Of a stretch of 60,847 bases of DNA, positions 32,477 to 40,819 are shown one piece after another. The notes under the pieces were generated by a model that was not told the origin of the DNA, made no database searches, and saw nothing but the letters and a program-made list of their open reading frames with translations. Source of the stretch: CAYMGM01 sp964390005 (GTDB taxonomy: Bacteria > Pseudomonadota > Alphaproteobacteria > UBA9219); NCBI GenBank assembly GCA_964390005.1, contig CAYMGM010000011.1, forward strand, positions 1 through 60,847, in the 5' to 3' direction. Each line of letters begins with the position of its first letter. Position 1 is the first letter of the stretch. The translations under genes and the position numbers were made by a program.

Positions 32477-34600
32477 ATGTTTACAGTTTATCGCAAAGAA
32501 ATGGATTGGGGCGGGCGCAAGCTGGTCCTTGAAACAGGCAAAGTCGCGCGCCAAGCCGACGGCGCTGTGATGGCGACCTTGGGCGGCACCACGGTGCTTT
32601 GCACGGTCGTTGCAGCTAAAAAAGCCAAGCCCGGTCAGGATTTCTTTCCGCTGACCGTTAATTATCAAGAAAAAGCGTTTGCCGCAGGCAAGATCCCGGG
32701 CGGCTTTTTCCGCCGCGAAGGACGCCCGTCCGAGCATGAAACGCTGGTCAGCCGTTTGATCGATCGCCCCATTCGCCCGCTGTTCCCCGAAGGGTTCCTG
32801 TGCGAAACGCAAGTGATCGCGACGGTCTTGAGCCACGATCTGGAAAACGATCCCGATATGGTCGCGTTGATCGGTTGTTCGGCCGCTTTGACGATCTCGG
32901 GCATTCCCTTCTTGGGGCCGATCGGCGGCGCGCGCGTTGGCTATAAGGATGGCGCGTTCATCTTGAACCCGACCTTGGCGCAACGGGCCGACACGCAGTT
33001 GGATCTGGTCGTCGCCGGGACGCAAGAAGGCGTCTTGATGGTCGAATCGGAAGCCAAGGAATTGTCGGAAGACGTGATGCTTGAAGCCGTCATGTTTGGC
33101 CACAAGAACCTTCAGCCGGTGATCGAGATGATCATCAGCCTGGCTGAAAGCGCCGCGAAAGAGCCGCGCGAACTGCCGCCGCCCGCTTACGACAAAAAGG
33201 CGCTCCGCACGCAGCTGGAAAGCCTGATCGGCGCAGATCTGAAAGAAGCCTATAGCCACACGGCGAAGCAAGAGCGTTACAATCTGCTCGATGCGGCCAA
33301 GGAAAAGGCTTTGTCTGGCGTTGATGCGCAAGCCTTTGCGCCCGAGCATGTCATCGATATGGTCGAGCTGATGAAGTACGATCTGGTTCGTGCCATGATC
33401 CTTGATACAGGCCGCCGTATTGACGGCCGCGATACCAAGACGGTGCGCCCCATCGTTGCCGAAGTCGGCGCGCTTCCGCGTGCTCATGGCTCGGCTTTGT
33501 TCACCCGCGGCGAAACGCAGGCGTTGGTTGTGGCCACGCTGGGCACGGCGCAGGACGAACAGATCGTCGATGCGTTGGCTGGCGAATATCGTGAACCCTT
33601 CATGCTGCATTACAACTTCCCTCCGTACTCGGTTGGCGAAACGGGCCGCATGGGCAGCCCCGGTCGCCGCGAAATCGGTCATGGCAAGTTGGCGTGGCGC
33701 GCGATTCACGCGATGTTGCCGGGCAAAGAGCAGTTCCCGTACACGATCCGCGTGGTTTCGGAAATCACTGAATCCAACGGCTCGTCGTCGATGGCGACGG
33801 TTTGCGGATCGTCCTTGTCGCTGATGGATGCGGGCGTTCCGTTGCCGCGTCCTGTTGCCGGTATCGCCATGGGCCTGATCAAGGAAGATCGTGGCTTTGC
33901 GGTGTTGACCGACATTCTGGGCGACGAAGATCATCTGGGCGACATGGACTTTAAGGTCGCCGGTACCGATCATGGCGTTACGGCGCTGCAAATGGACATC
34001 AAGATCACCTCGATCACGCGCGAGATCATGCAGATCGCGCTGGGTCAGGCGAAAGATGGCCGTATGCACATCCTTGGCGAAATGGCCAAGGCGCTGAACC
34101 ATTCGCGCGAAGCGGTCAGCGACAATGCGCCGCGTATCACCGTGATCTCGATCCCCAAGGACAAAATCCGCGAAGTGATCGGCACGGGCGGTAAAGTGAT
34201 CCGTGAAATCTGCGAAACGACGGGTGCCAAGATCGACATCGAAGACGATGGCACGATCAAAGTCGCCGCCGTGGATCAGAAAGCCGGTGAAGCGGCCATT
34301 GCCTGGATCAAGGGCATTGTGGCTGAACCGGAAGTCGGCGCGATCTATAACGGTAAGGTCGTGAAGGTCGTCGATTTCGGCGCCTTTGTGAACTTCCTGG
34401 GCTCGCGCGATGGTCTGGTTCATATCTCGGAAATCAGCACGCAGCGCATTGGCAAAGTCTCGGACGTTTTGAACGTTGGCGACGAAGTCAAAGTCAAAGT
34501 TCTGGGCATGGATGACCGCGGCAAAATCAAATTGTCGATGAAAGCGGTCGATCAAGCCACGGGCGAAGAGATCTCGAAGAAAGACAAGCCTGCTGAATAA
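32477..34600 (+). CDS. pnp: Polyribonucleotide nucleotidyltransferase (PNPase)
   Basis: 707 aa. Phosphorolytic 3'-5' exoribonuclease of the degradosome. Two RNase PH domains (the first with GGTTVLCTVVAAKKAKPG and FFRREGRPSEHETL, the second with GSALFTRGETQALV), a KH domain (IREVIGTGGKVIREICETTG) and a C-terminal S1 domain (VVDFGAFVNFLGSRDGLVHI). ATG 32477 is preferred to an upstream in-frame ATG (32411) because AAAGGAAG lies just before it and the protein then starts as in homologues. Confidence 0.98.
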   Translation: MFTVYRKEMDWGGRKLVLETGKVARQADGAVMATLGGTTVLCTVVAAKKAKPGQDFFPLTVNYQEKAFAAGKIPGGFFRREGRPSEHETLVSRLIDRPIRPLFPEGFLCETQVIATVLSHDLENDPDMVALIGCSAALTISGIPFLGPIGGARVGYKDGAFILNPTLAQRADTQLDLVVAGTQEGVLMVESEAKELSEDVMLEAVMFGHKNLQPVIEMIISLAESAAKEPRELPPPAYDKKALRTQLESLIGADLKEAYSHTAKQERYNLLDAAKEKALSGVDAQAFAPEHVIDMVELMKYDLVRAMILDTGRRIDGRDTKTVRPIVAEVGALPRAHGSALFTRGETQALVVATLGTAQDEQIVDALAGEYREPFMLHYNFPPYSVGETGRMGSPGRREIGHGKLAWRAIHAMLPGKEQFPYTIRVVSEITESNGSSSMATVCGSSLSLMDAGVPLPRPVAGIAMGLIKEDRGFAVLTDILGDEDHLGDMDFKVAGTDHGVTALQMDIKITSITREIMQIALGQAKDGRMHILGEMAKALNHSREAVSDNAPRITVISIPKDKIREVIGTGGKVIREICETTGAKIDIEDDGTIKVAAVDQKAGEAAIAWIKGIVAEPEVGAIYNGKVVKVVDFGAFVNFLGSRDGLVHISEISTQRIGKVSDVLNVGDEVKVKVLGMDDRGKIKLSMKAVDQATGEEISKKDKPAE

Positions 34601-34608
34601 GCTTTTAT

Positions 34609-34703
34609 AGGCATTCGGCATACAGCGTCCTGCTACGCCAAGGCTTCGCAGGACAGGTCCGGCATTCGGGGGAGGGAAACTTCTCTCGGATGCCGGATTT
34701 TTT
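34609..34703 (+). repeat. Repeat-derived 3' region of pnp
   Basis: Starts with GGCATTCGGCAT (7-bp-period units), then GTCCTGC and GCAGGAC, an inverted repeat around a 15-16 base loop, then again CCGGCATTCGGGGGAGGG. The last unit pairs with CGGATGCCGG to form the terminator listed separately. Related to the repeats at 9979, 10390 and 29528. Confidence 0.6.
34658..34703 (+). terminator. Rho-independent terminator of pnp
   Basis: CCGGCATTCG (34659-34668) pairs with CGGATGCCGG (34687-34696; one G-T pair), with further weak GGGAG/CTTCTC pairing within, followed by A and six T. Confidence 0.7.
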
Positions 34704-34772
34704 ATGGTTAAGAGGCCCCTTTTACTTTTTTAAAAAGATCCGCCAAAATAGCTTCAAATATTGGAGCCATAG

Positions 34773-35435
34773 ATGGATTGTCATTATATTCAGACCTTGT
34801 CGAATTATTTGGGATGCGCGGATTACCTTTCCTTTCGGTCGCCTCCTTATCATCTTGATCGGTCAGAGCAAGGGCCGGACGCAGCGCATCGTTTGTCTCC
34901 CTTTGGGGCCTTGCGATTCTTTTTTACAGATGACAAAGGGCAAAGATGGGGGCGGATGGATGTTGCCTCTTGGACGCGGCGCTTTCATGCCGATGGTCGG
35001 GCATTTCGAGACGATAAAACCTTTCTGATCGTCGACATTCAAATGGATCCCGAATTCTCGTCGGGGATGGATCATCAGCGCGGTTATGGCAAAGAACGCG
35101 TGCGCCGTGCGGTTTTGTTTGCCGCCGAGTGGGGATATGAAAGCGTAGAGACGACGATGTTCTCTGCTGTCGCTTGCAGTTTTTGGTTGGGCCATGGATT
35201 CCGTACGCGATGGCCGTCATGGCCACTTCTTCCCAATTGGGATCGGGCAGGGGATTTAACGCCTGATATTGCCGGTTGGAAAAAGAAAATGAAGGACGAT
35301 CCTGATACACTATGGGATCTTGCACGTACCGAATTGGGGCGCCGCGTTTTATTTAATATTGGCGGACAAGGTCTTTTAACCTTTTCAGATCGTCGTCAAT
35401 GTGCTTATGCTTTCGATCGTCTTGGACTGACTTAA
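34773..35435 (+). CDS. GNAT-like acetyltransferase, divergent
   Basis: 220 aa. GGAG lies 8 bases before the ATG. The middle resembles a GNAT core: a strand (TFLIVDIQMDPEF), then GYGKERVRRAVLFAAEWGYE in place of the acetyl-CoA pyrophosphate loop and helix, then ACSFWLGHGFR, a typical GNAT motif-B ending. The N- and C-terminal parts are not recognised. Substrate unknown. It stands alone after the pnp terminator, 50 bp before another unusual gene in the same direction. Confidence 0.6.
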   Translation: MDCHYIQTLSNYLGCADYLSFRSPPYHLDRSEQGPDAAHRLSPFGALRFFFTDDKGQRWGRMDVASWTRRFHADGRAFRDDKTFLIVDIQMDPEFSSGMDHQRGYGKERVRRAVLFAAEWGYESVETTMFSAVACSFWLGHGFRTRWPSWPLLPNWDRAGDLTPDIAGWKKKMKDDPDTLWDLARTELGRRVLFNIGGQGLLTFSDRRQCAYAFDRLGLT

Positions 35436-35485
35436 CATAGACGTTGCGTTTCCGAAGACTGATTTTTTAAAAAGGCATAAATGAC

Positions 35486-36640
35486 ATGGCTTCTTTGACT
35501 CTTCCTTATATGAACGAATGGGTGAACCGCGCCCTTCAAATTGATGATGAACTTGATCAGTATCTTTTTGCCAACACAAAAAGGGTGCCCGGCCACTTAA
35601 TGGATTTTGGACAATGCGCAGATGACATCTCTGCCGTTTTTCATGCAGATCCCAACGCGGTCAAATCGCGTCTTCATATGCAGATCAACAGTTACCAAGG
35701 CCTTGTCATTCCTTTCGGCTATTATCAATTCATCCGCGATTGGCATGCGCAGGCTTATGGGCTGTTTCGTCAAAAAACGGCAAAAGACGAAGGCCTCTTT
35801 CAGGCATGGGGCCAGATGGCGCAAGCCTACATTCAGGCCGAACAGATAGATAATTCAAATGAAAGAAAAAGCGCCTGTGCGGCTTGGCTTGATGATAAAG
35901 AACAGATGACGCCTTTTGCTCAGTCTTGCGCCAAAGAAATTGGGTTGGATCTTGATAAGGTTTTGTCGCTTGGAAATGCGATCTCTGAATCCATGAGCGA
36001 AGCGGCGACGCAAATTCTTGGGCTAAAGGATTATAAAAGCGTCCGCTTTTTAGGCGTTGAAACGGACCGGCTCTATACCAGCGATCCAGCACCCACCTTG
36101 CCGAATGGCAGACAAATCCACGAGCTAAGCGTCGAAAAAGACGCGACGGGCCCTTATTGCTATATTGGCGATCGTAATGTGTTGTGCTGGGACATGCGAC
36201 AACTGGTCAATGTTCTTTTTCATGAAGCGCATCATGGCGTGCAAAATTACTTTTTTATAGAAAAAGAGGGCCGCCCAAACGTTTTTCTGACGCGCGATGA
36301 AATAGCGGAGCGGGTCAACCCTTCCTATGTCGATCTGTTCGATTCTCTGCAGGCCTTTTGGCGCGTTGAGCGCGGGCCTTATAGCCATTTCAAAAAGACA
36401 GATGAAGAAGCCTACGGCATGGCTATTTACGCTTATCGGTCGCGACCACGCGAAATCGGCGCAGCCATTCAAGGCCATTCGGCTGAGCTAGCTTTTTGTC
36501 AAGAATTGGACATTCAACCAGAACGCGGTTTTTTTGCGTGGACGTGCACGGTGCCAATCATGGTCGAAACGTACCCCGAGGCTTTAAAAGAATGGCTCTG
36601 GCGGAAAAGCCAACCTAAAACATCTTGTACGCCAAGATGA
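35486..36640 (+). CDS. Putative zinc metalloprotease-like protein (HEAHH motif)
   Basis: 384 aa, family not recognised. The clear motif is LFHEAHHGVQNYFF (about residues 244-257), matching HExxH with hydrophobic flanks. Downstream acidic residues in KTDEEAYGMAIYAYRSRPRE or GHSAELAF could supply the third ligand. There is no signal peptide, so it is probably cytoplasmic. The N-terminal part is helical with many charged residues. The start follows AAAAGG. Metal-dependent peptidase activity is an inference from the motif alone. Confidence 0.65.
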   Translation: MASLTLPYMNEWVNRALQIDDELDQYLFANTKRVPGHLMDFGQCADDISAVFHADPNAVKSRLHMQINSYQGLVIPFGYYQFIRDWHAQAYGLFRQKTAKDEGLFQAWGQMAQAYIQAEQIDNSNERKSACAAWLDDKEQMTPFAQSCAKEIGLDLDKVLSLGNAISESMSEAATQILGLKDYKSVRFLGVETDRLYTSDPAPTLPNGRQIHELSVEKDATGPYCYIGDRNVLCWDMRQLVNVLFHEAHHGVQNYFFIEKEGRPNVFLTRDEIAERVNPSYVDLFDSLQAFWRVERGPYSHFKKTDEEAYGMAIYAYRSRPREIGAAIQGHSAELAFCQELDIQPERGFFAWTCTVPIMVETYPEALKEWLWRKSQPKTSCTPR

Positions 36641-36716
36641 TAAGCCGTTAACGCATGTTTTATGGCTCTTCGCTAACCTAACTCAACACGGTTCGGTTAG
36701 ACGGAGTGCTTAGAAA

Positions 36717-38429
36717 ATGGATCATTCAACCAACAGTCTTTTGGCTACGGCTGTTTTATGTCTGATCGCGGCCTTTGCCGGGGGGCTGGTCGCGCGCCTT
36801 GTTAAACTTCCTGTCTTGTTGGGTTATTTGTTTGCGGGGATTGTGATTGGCCCTTTCACGCCGGGCCTGACGGCAGATCAAGATATAACGGCCAATCTGG
36901 CCGATATCGGCGTGACGCTTCTGTTGTTCAATGTCGGCCTTCATTTTTCCTTGAAGGATCTGATGTCCGTGCGCCGCATCGCTGGTGTGGGCGCTTTACT
37001 GCAAATCGGCACCACACTTTTGCTGGGAACCGCGTTTGCTAAGATTTTTCTCAACGTCGCTTGGGCCGAAGCCATCATGGTGGGGCTGGGCGTCTCGATT
37101 GCCAGTACAGCGATATCGACCCGCTTGTTGATAGAAAACCGGCAAATGGCGCGTTTCGCTGGACGCGCGGCTTTGGGGTGGCTGGTCGTTCAAGATTTAG
37201 CGGTTATCTTCGCTATGGTTCTTTTTCCCATTTTTATCGGGGAGGGGAGCCATGACCTGGCAACCTTTGTCAAAGATATCAGCGATGCCGTGATACGGCT
37301 TCTTGGGTTTGCTGTCGCCATCTTTTTAGGCGCGCGTTATTGTGTGCCGCGTCTTTTGGGATATGTGGCGCGCACAGGCTCGCACGAGTTGTTCACGTTG
37401 GGGCTTATCGTTACGGCTTTGGGCGTTGCCTACGGCTCTGCCGTTGTTTTCGGCGTGTCGCTGGCTTTGGGCGCTTTCTTTGCAGGCGTCGTGATTGGCG
37501 AAAGCGATTTAAACCACCATGCCGCTGCCGAGATTTTGTCGTTGCAAGAGATCTTTACGATCTTCTTTTTTGTCTCGGCTGGGATGCTTTTCAACCCGGC
37601 CACACTTGTTCAAAAACCAATCGAGATCGCCGTGTTGTGGAGCGTGATTGTCTTTGGCATGGGCGGTATCACGATGATGGCTTTGATTGCGGCGCGTCTT
37701 CCGGTCTTGGCTGCGGCGACGGTTGGCGGCGCTTTTTCTCAAATTGGCGAGTTTACCTTTGTCTTAGCGCAAATGGGGCACCATGCGGGAATCTTGAATG
37801 AAGGAACGCGCGATCTTCTTTTGGCGACCGCCATTGTCAGTATTCTTTTAAGCCCTCTTTCTCTGGCGGCTTTCAGGCGACTGGGCCTTTTTATCGCCGA
37901 TACGAAATGGGTACAGCAGTTTCAAGCCGATGGGGCCGCACCAGTCTTGACGCCGCCTTTGGATGGGCATGTTATTTTGGTCGGGTTTGGGCGCGTCGGC
38001 AAAATTGTCGCGGCGGCGTTGCAGGCGCATAAAATTGTTCCTTTGGTCATCGAAGCCGATCGAAAAAGAATGGAGGCCGCGCGCCGACAAGACATGCCAA
38101 CGCTGTATGGCGACTGTACGCGCGAGACGATTTTTGCCGCCGCGCAGCCTGAAGCGGCCAGTTTGTTGATTGTGACTGTACCCGAAAGCCATCAAGCGCG
38201 CCGCATCGTTTCCTTGGCGCGCAAGACGAATCCAGATTTGCGCGTCATCGTGCGCGTTCACGAAGAAAACGACGCGCGCTATATGGAAAAGCAAGGCGCC
38301 AGCTTGGTCGTTATGGGAGAAAGAGAGATTGGGATAGGGCTTTCCTCATATGCCCTGGGACATTTTCATGTCGACCCTCAGGTCATACACGGAACGCTTG
38401 ATCGGCTACGTCATCAAGACGGCGTCTGA
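36717..38429 (+). CDS. CPA2-family monovalent cation:proton antiporter (KefB/YbaL type)
   Basis: 570 aa. About 12 membrane segments (residues 8-385) form the Na+/H+ exchanger domain, with GLVARLVKLPVLLGYLFAGIVIGP at the start and GLGVSIASTAISTRLL and FFFVSAGMLFNPATL within. The cytoplasmic TrkA-N nucleotide-binding domain begins HVILVGFGRVGKIVAAAL and continues with the acidic residue in PLVIEADRKRMEAA. No TrkA-C domain is evident, as in YbaL-like members. Such proteins exchange K+ or Na+ for protons. GGAG lies 11 bases before the ATG. Confidence 0.93.
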   Translation: MDHSTNSLLATAVLCLIAAFAGGLVARLVKLPVLLGYLFAGIVIGPFTPGLTADQDITANLADIGVTLLLFNVGLHFSLKDLMSVRRIAGVGALLQIGTTLLLGTAFAKIFLNVAWAEAIMVGLGVSIASTAISTRLLIENRQMARFAGRAALGWLVVQDLAVIFAMVLFPIFIGEGSHDLATFVKDISDAVIRLLGFAVAIFLGARYCVPRLLGYVARTGSHELFTLGLIVTALGVAYGSAVVFGVSLALGAFFAGVVIGESDLNHHAAAEILSLQEIFTIFFFVSAGMLFNPATLVQKPIEIAVLWSVIVFGMGGITMMALIAARLPVLAAATVGGAFSQIGEFTFVLAQMGHHAGILNEGTRDLLLATAIVSILLSPLSLAAFRRLGLFIADTKWVQQFQADGAAPVLTPPLDGHVILVGFGRVGKIVAAALQAHKIVPLVIEADRKRMEAARRQDMPTLYGDCTRETIFAAAQPEAASLLIVTVPESHQARRIVSLARKTNPDLRVIVRVHEENDARYMEKQGASLVVMGEREIGIGLSSYALGHFHVDPQVIHGTLDRLRHQDGV

Positions 38430-38547
38430 GGCGGCACGTTTTTTCTGCGATAGATAGAAGACCAGCGCCTCGCCGATCAATACGGGCTAGGCGATAAAGA
38501 AAGCATCAAGGTTTCCTTGCGTGTTAAGGGCCTTGATTAAGGGGGGC

Positions 38548-39342
38548 TCAGTTTTCAACAACGCCTTCGCAAATGGTCAGGTATTGGTACAAAACCGTGT
38601 TTTGATCCGGTGTCTCGACTTCTGCCTCTGCAGCATCGAGTTCGGCTTGAGTGATGAGTTTCTTTTCGATGAGTTGGGCTGCCACGGACTTAATCATAAC
38701 GATCCAGCTATTTAAGAATTTGCGCAGACGATCTTCATCGGCACTGGTAACCTCAATAAGGTGTTGCCTTGTTTTGACCTGCGATATACCAGCGCTGTTG
38801 AAAATCTGATCTAGGCGGGCCGCAACGTCGAGGGTCCCTTGTTGGGGGCCATAGGCTAACTCGCATCTTTTCTGCCAACAACGTTGCAAGTTCGGCATGT
38901 TGGGGCCAACGGTATAGGCGTAAGAATCCGGCTCAATAGCAATGAGGCGCGCACCTGTTTTGCAGAAAGTCATGAGATTCTTTAAAGCTCTTTCGGGCTC
39001 TTTCAAATGGATGAGAACCAACCGGATAAAAAGAGTATCTGCAATGCCTTTATCAAGTAAGTTTTCGTTTAGGATATCACCAACAAACAATTTGGCGTTG
39101 TCGATCCCAAGGTCTTGGGCCACCTGACGCGCCTTTGAGATTTGTTCTTCGCTGATGTCAAAGCCTATGTAGGAACCAATGGAAAACGTGGGCACAATCC
39201 ACATGTTGGCACCGACGCCACATCCGGCCTCAATGACTGTTTCACCCGGTTTGAAAGCGAGAGCCTCAAGATCGCCATAAGCGCGCGACTGCCAAAGGAG
39301 CCGTTGTTGCTCTTCTTCCCTTGATCCCAATGAATAGGCCAT
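38548..39342 (-). CDS. Class I SAM-dependent methyltransferase
   Basis: 264 aa from ATG 39342; the frame is open to 39483. Motif I is VIEAGCGVGANMW, followed by YIGFDISEEQISKARQVA (motif II with the acidic ribose-binding residue), then DILNENLLDKGIADTLFIRL and the motif ARLIAIEPD. A C-terminal helical part (residues 195-264) is typical of class I small-molecule methyltransferases. Substrate unknown. It lies beside the integrase-bearing segment and the truncated phosphoesterase, and may be cargo or an old flanking gene. Confidence 0.8.
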   Translation of the reverse strand: MAYSLGSREEEQQRLLWQSRAYGDLEALAFKPGETVIEAGCGVGANMWIVPTFSIGSYIGFDISEEQISKARQVAQDLGIDNAKLFVGDILNENLLDKGIADTLFIRLVLIHLKEPERALKNLMTFCKTGARLIAIEPDSYAYTVGPNMPNLQRCWQKRCELAYGPQQGTLDVAARLDQIFNSAGISQVKTRQHLIEVTSADEDRLRKFLNSWIVMIKSVAAQLIEKKLITQAELDAAEAEVETPDQNTVLYQYLTICEGVVEN

Positions 39343-39364
39343 TTGCTTTGCTTTCTTTTTCGTT

Positions 39365-39840
39365 CTAGCCGGGTAGAATCTTTTTAGGTGAATATTCTTT
39401 GAATGAGCTGACCCAATGCGTCCCCAGTTTTTTAATTGGTAGCCTATAAAAAATCGGGGCTTGGCCAAAAATTTCGATCTCAATTTGCTCGCCTATGTCA
39501 AGCCTTGCATAGGCCTCATCAGGGCTGGGCCATGTTAGAAAGGTCTCTGTCAATGACGGGATCGTTACATAATGTGTTCCGTCTATACAATGATAAGCAT
39601 TCCAATGGGCATGGCCATTCACACATAAAATGACGTTGCCACTTTTTTCGATAACGTCTCGAATTTTTTCTCCTTGAATTGCAGGATAGCCCGCATGATG
39701 GGGGTAATCTTTATCAAAATAGAAATTCCCCTTCATGCTGCCATTGTCTAGGGGGAGATGCGTGAAAATAACCGTAGGTAAGGATGTTGACGCGAGGTCC
39801 TTCCTTAGCCCCAACGCCGCATAGCGCATGGCTTGGGCTT
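39365..39840 (-). pseudogene. 5'-truncated calcineurin-like metallophosphoesterase
   Basis: The frame keeps only the C-terminal part of a metallophosphoesterase: KDLASTSLPTVIFTHLPLDN, then VILCVNGHAHWNAYHCIDG with the GHxH metal ligands, and a C-terminal beta region. The N-terminal metal motifs (DxH, GDxxD, GNHD) are absent. The frame continues to 39886 into sequence unlike the family (CQNWQGVQAPCPFQ), which is next to the terminator of the AlpA/HTH genes. It looks cut by the arrival or decay of the mobile segment on its 5' side. Loss of function is inferred. Confidence 0.65.
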
Positions 39841-39844
39841 GAAA

Positions 39845-39868
39845 AGGACAGGGGGCTTGCACCCCCTG
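39845..39868 (-). terminator. Probable terminator of the AlpA/HTH genes
   Basis: On the minus strand CAGGGGG-tgcaag-CCCCCTG followed by TCCTTTT, about 15 bp after the stop of the HTH gene. It also marks the inner edge of the truncated phosphoesterase. Confidence 0.6.
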
Positions 39869-39882
39869 CCAGTTTTGACACG

Positions 39883-40320
39883 TCATTCAGGGAATACGTT
39901 CTTAAACACTTCAACGATGCTGTGAAGCATGTAGCGAGCGTGTCTGCCGCCCTCATGTGGTTCATAGCATGTTTCTATGTTGAGACCGTATTCGTGGCGC
40001 AGCCTGTGGATGCAACTGCTAAGTCTAAAACCGCAGCCAAAATCCCAAGCCGTGATGCCTCGGCAACCTTTTTCAATAAAGGCTGATAGGGTTTGGGCAT
40101 CCTGTCCATTGATAACGCGCGGCGAGGCGGTTCTTTCCTCGCTGTCTCTATTACCCTTCCTGCCGTCTGAATGGATCTGAAAACGCAATAATGTTGCGCG
40201 TCTTCTTGTTGTTCTTCGTCGGCTTTCGGGATATGATTCTCGATAGTAAGCTTTAGTTATGGGCTCTATTTGCGTTGCAGCGCAAATGGGCCCTTTTTCT
40301 TGATTGCCGTTATCCAACAT
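39883..40320 (-). CDS. Helix-turn-helix domain protein of mobile elements
   Basis: 145 aa. The N-terminus is Arg-rich and not conserved. The C-terminal half resembles the short HTH domain found in phage and island proteins: DAQTLSAFIEKGCRGITAWD, then GFRLSSCIHRLRHEYGLNIET. Probably DNA-binding. ATG 40320 lies 1 bp after the AlpA stop, with GAGG upstream, so the two genes form an operon that ends at the terminator at 39845-39868. Confidence 0.6.
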   Translation of the reverse strand: MLDNGNQEKGPICAATQIEPITKAYYRESYPESRRRTTRRRATLLRFQIHSDGRKGNRDSEERTASPRVINGQDAQTLSAFIEKGCRGITAWDFGCGFRLSSCIHRLRHEYGLNIETCYEPHEGGRHARYMLHSIVEVFKNVFPE

Positions 40321-40321
40321 A

Positions 40322-40534
40322 TTATTTTACCTCACTTTTGTTGTTCGCCTCACATTTTTTGGATTCAATCCACTGGGCGATTGAAGCAGAATCCCAGCCG
40401 CGAGCCCTTGTGCCAAGACAAAGTGAATGCGGAAACGTTCCCGCAGCCATGCCGCGGTAAATGGATGATTTTTGCAAACCAACAAGTTTAATTACTTCGC
40501 TAATCCGAAGTATTCGGAATGTTTCAATAGTCAT
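40322..40534 (-). CDS. AlpA family transcriptional regulator
   Basis: 70 aa, typical family length. AlpA-type excisionase-like winged-HTH proteins control integrase or prophage excision genes. Seen: FRILRISEVIKLVGLQKSSI followed by YRGMAAGTFPHSLCLGTRAR and GWDSASIAQWIESK. It is oriented like the integrase and separated from it by a 285-bp region with a 20-bp palindrome, which may be its operator. Confidence 0.88.
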   Translation of the reverse strand: MTIETFRILRISEVIKLVGLQKSSIYRGMAAGTFPHSLCLGTRARGWDSASIAQWIESKKCEANNKSEVK

Positions 40535-40819
40535 AGAAGGTCTTTCTTTTGTTTCAGGGGCTGAAGCCTTGGCGCTCTTTTTGGTCCGCCATGAGGCTGT
40601 TTGAACAATATATATTGTTCATGGCGTGAATAAAACACAAAATATGGGGTACCAACTTGACGCAAATCAAAAGAAGATGAAAAGAGCCGTTAAGAAAACG
40701 TAACGTTTTTTAACTGTCTGAGTGTTTTGTCAATGGGTAATGTTAAGTAAAAATGGATAGTTAATACTTGTTCTGCTCGTTAATTTGAGGGCGTTGGTTT
40801 ATTAATGCCCTCAGAGCGT
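40535..40819. other. Intergenic regulatory region between the integrase and alpA
   Basis: AT-rich, no supported gene. It contains the perfect 20-bp palindrome at 40602-40621 and a near-palindrome around 40689-40714 (GTTAAGAAAACG, TAACGTTTTTTAAC). It probably contains the alpA promoter and binding sites for a regulator. Confidence 0.5.
40602..40621. promoter_or_regulatory. Perfect 20-bp palindrome, putative operator
   Basis: TGAACAATATATATTGTTCA is perfectly self-complementary, about 70 bp upstream of the alpA start. Its size and symmetry fit a dimeric repressor site; the AT-rich centre could also overlap a -10 element. Confidence 0.6.

Noticed and set aside
32183..34621. 812-codon minus-strand open frame across pnp
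   Set aside because: Antisense shadow of pnp with the same biased composition; no start signal.
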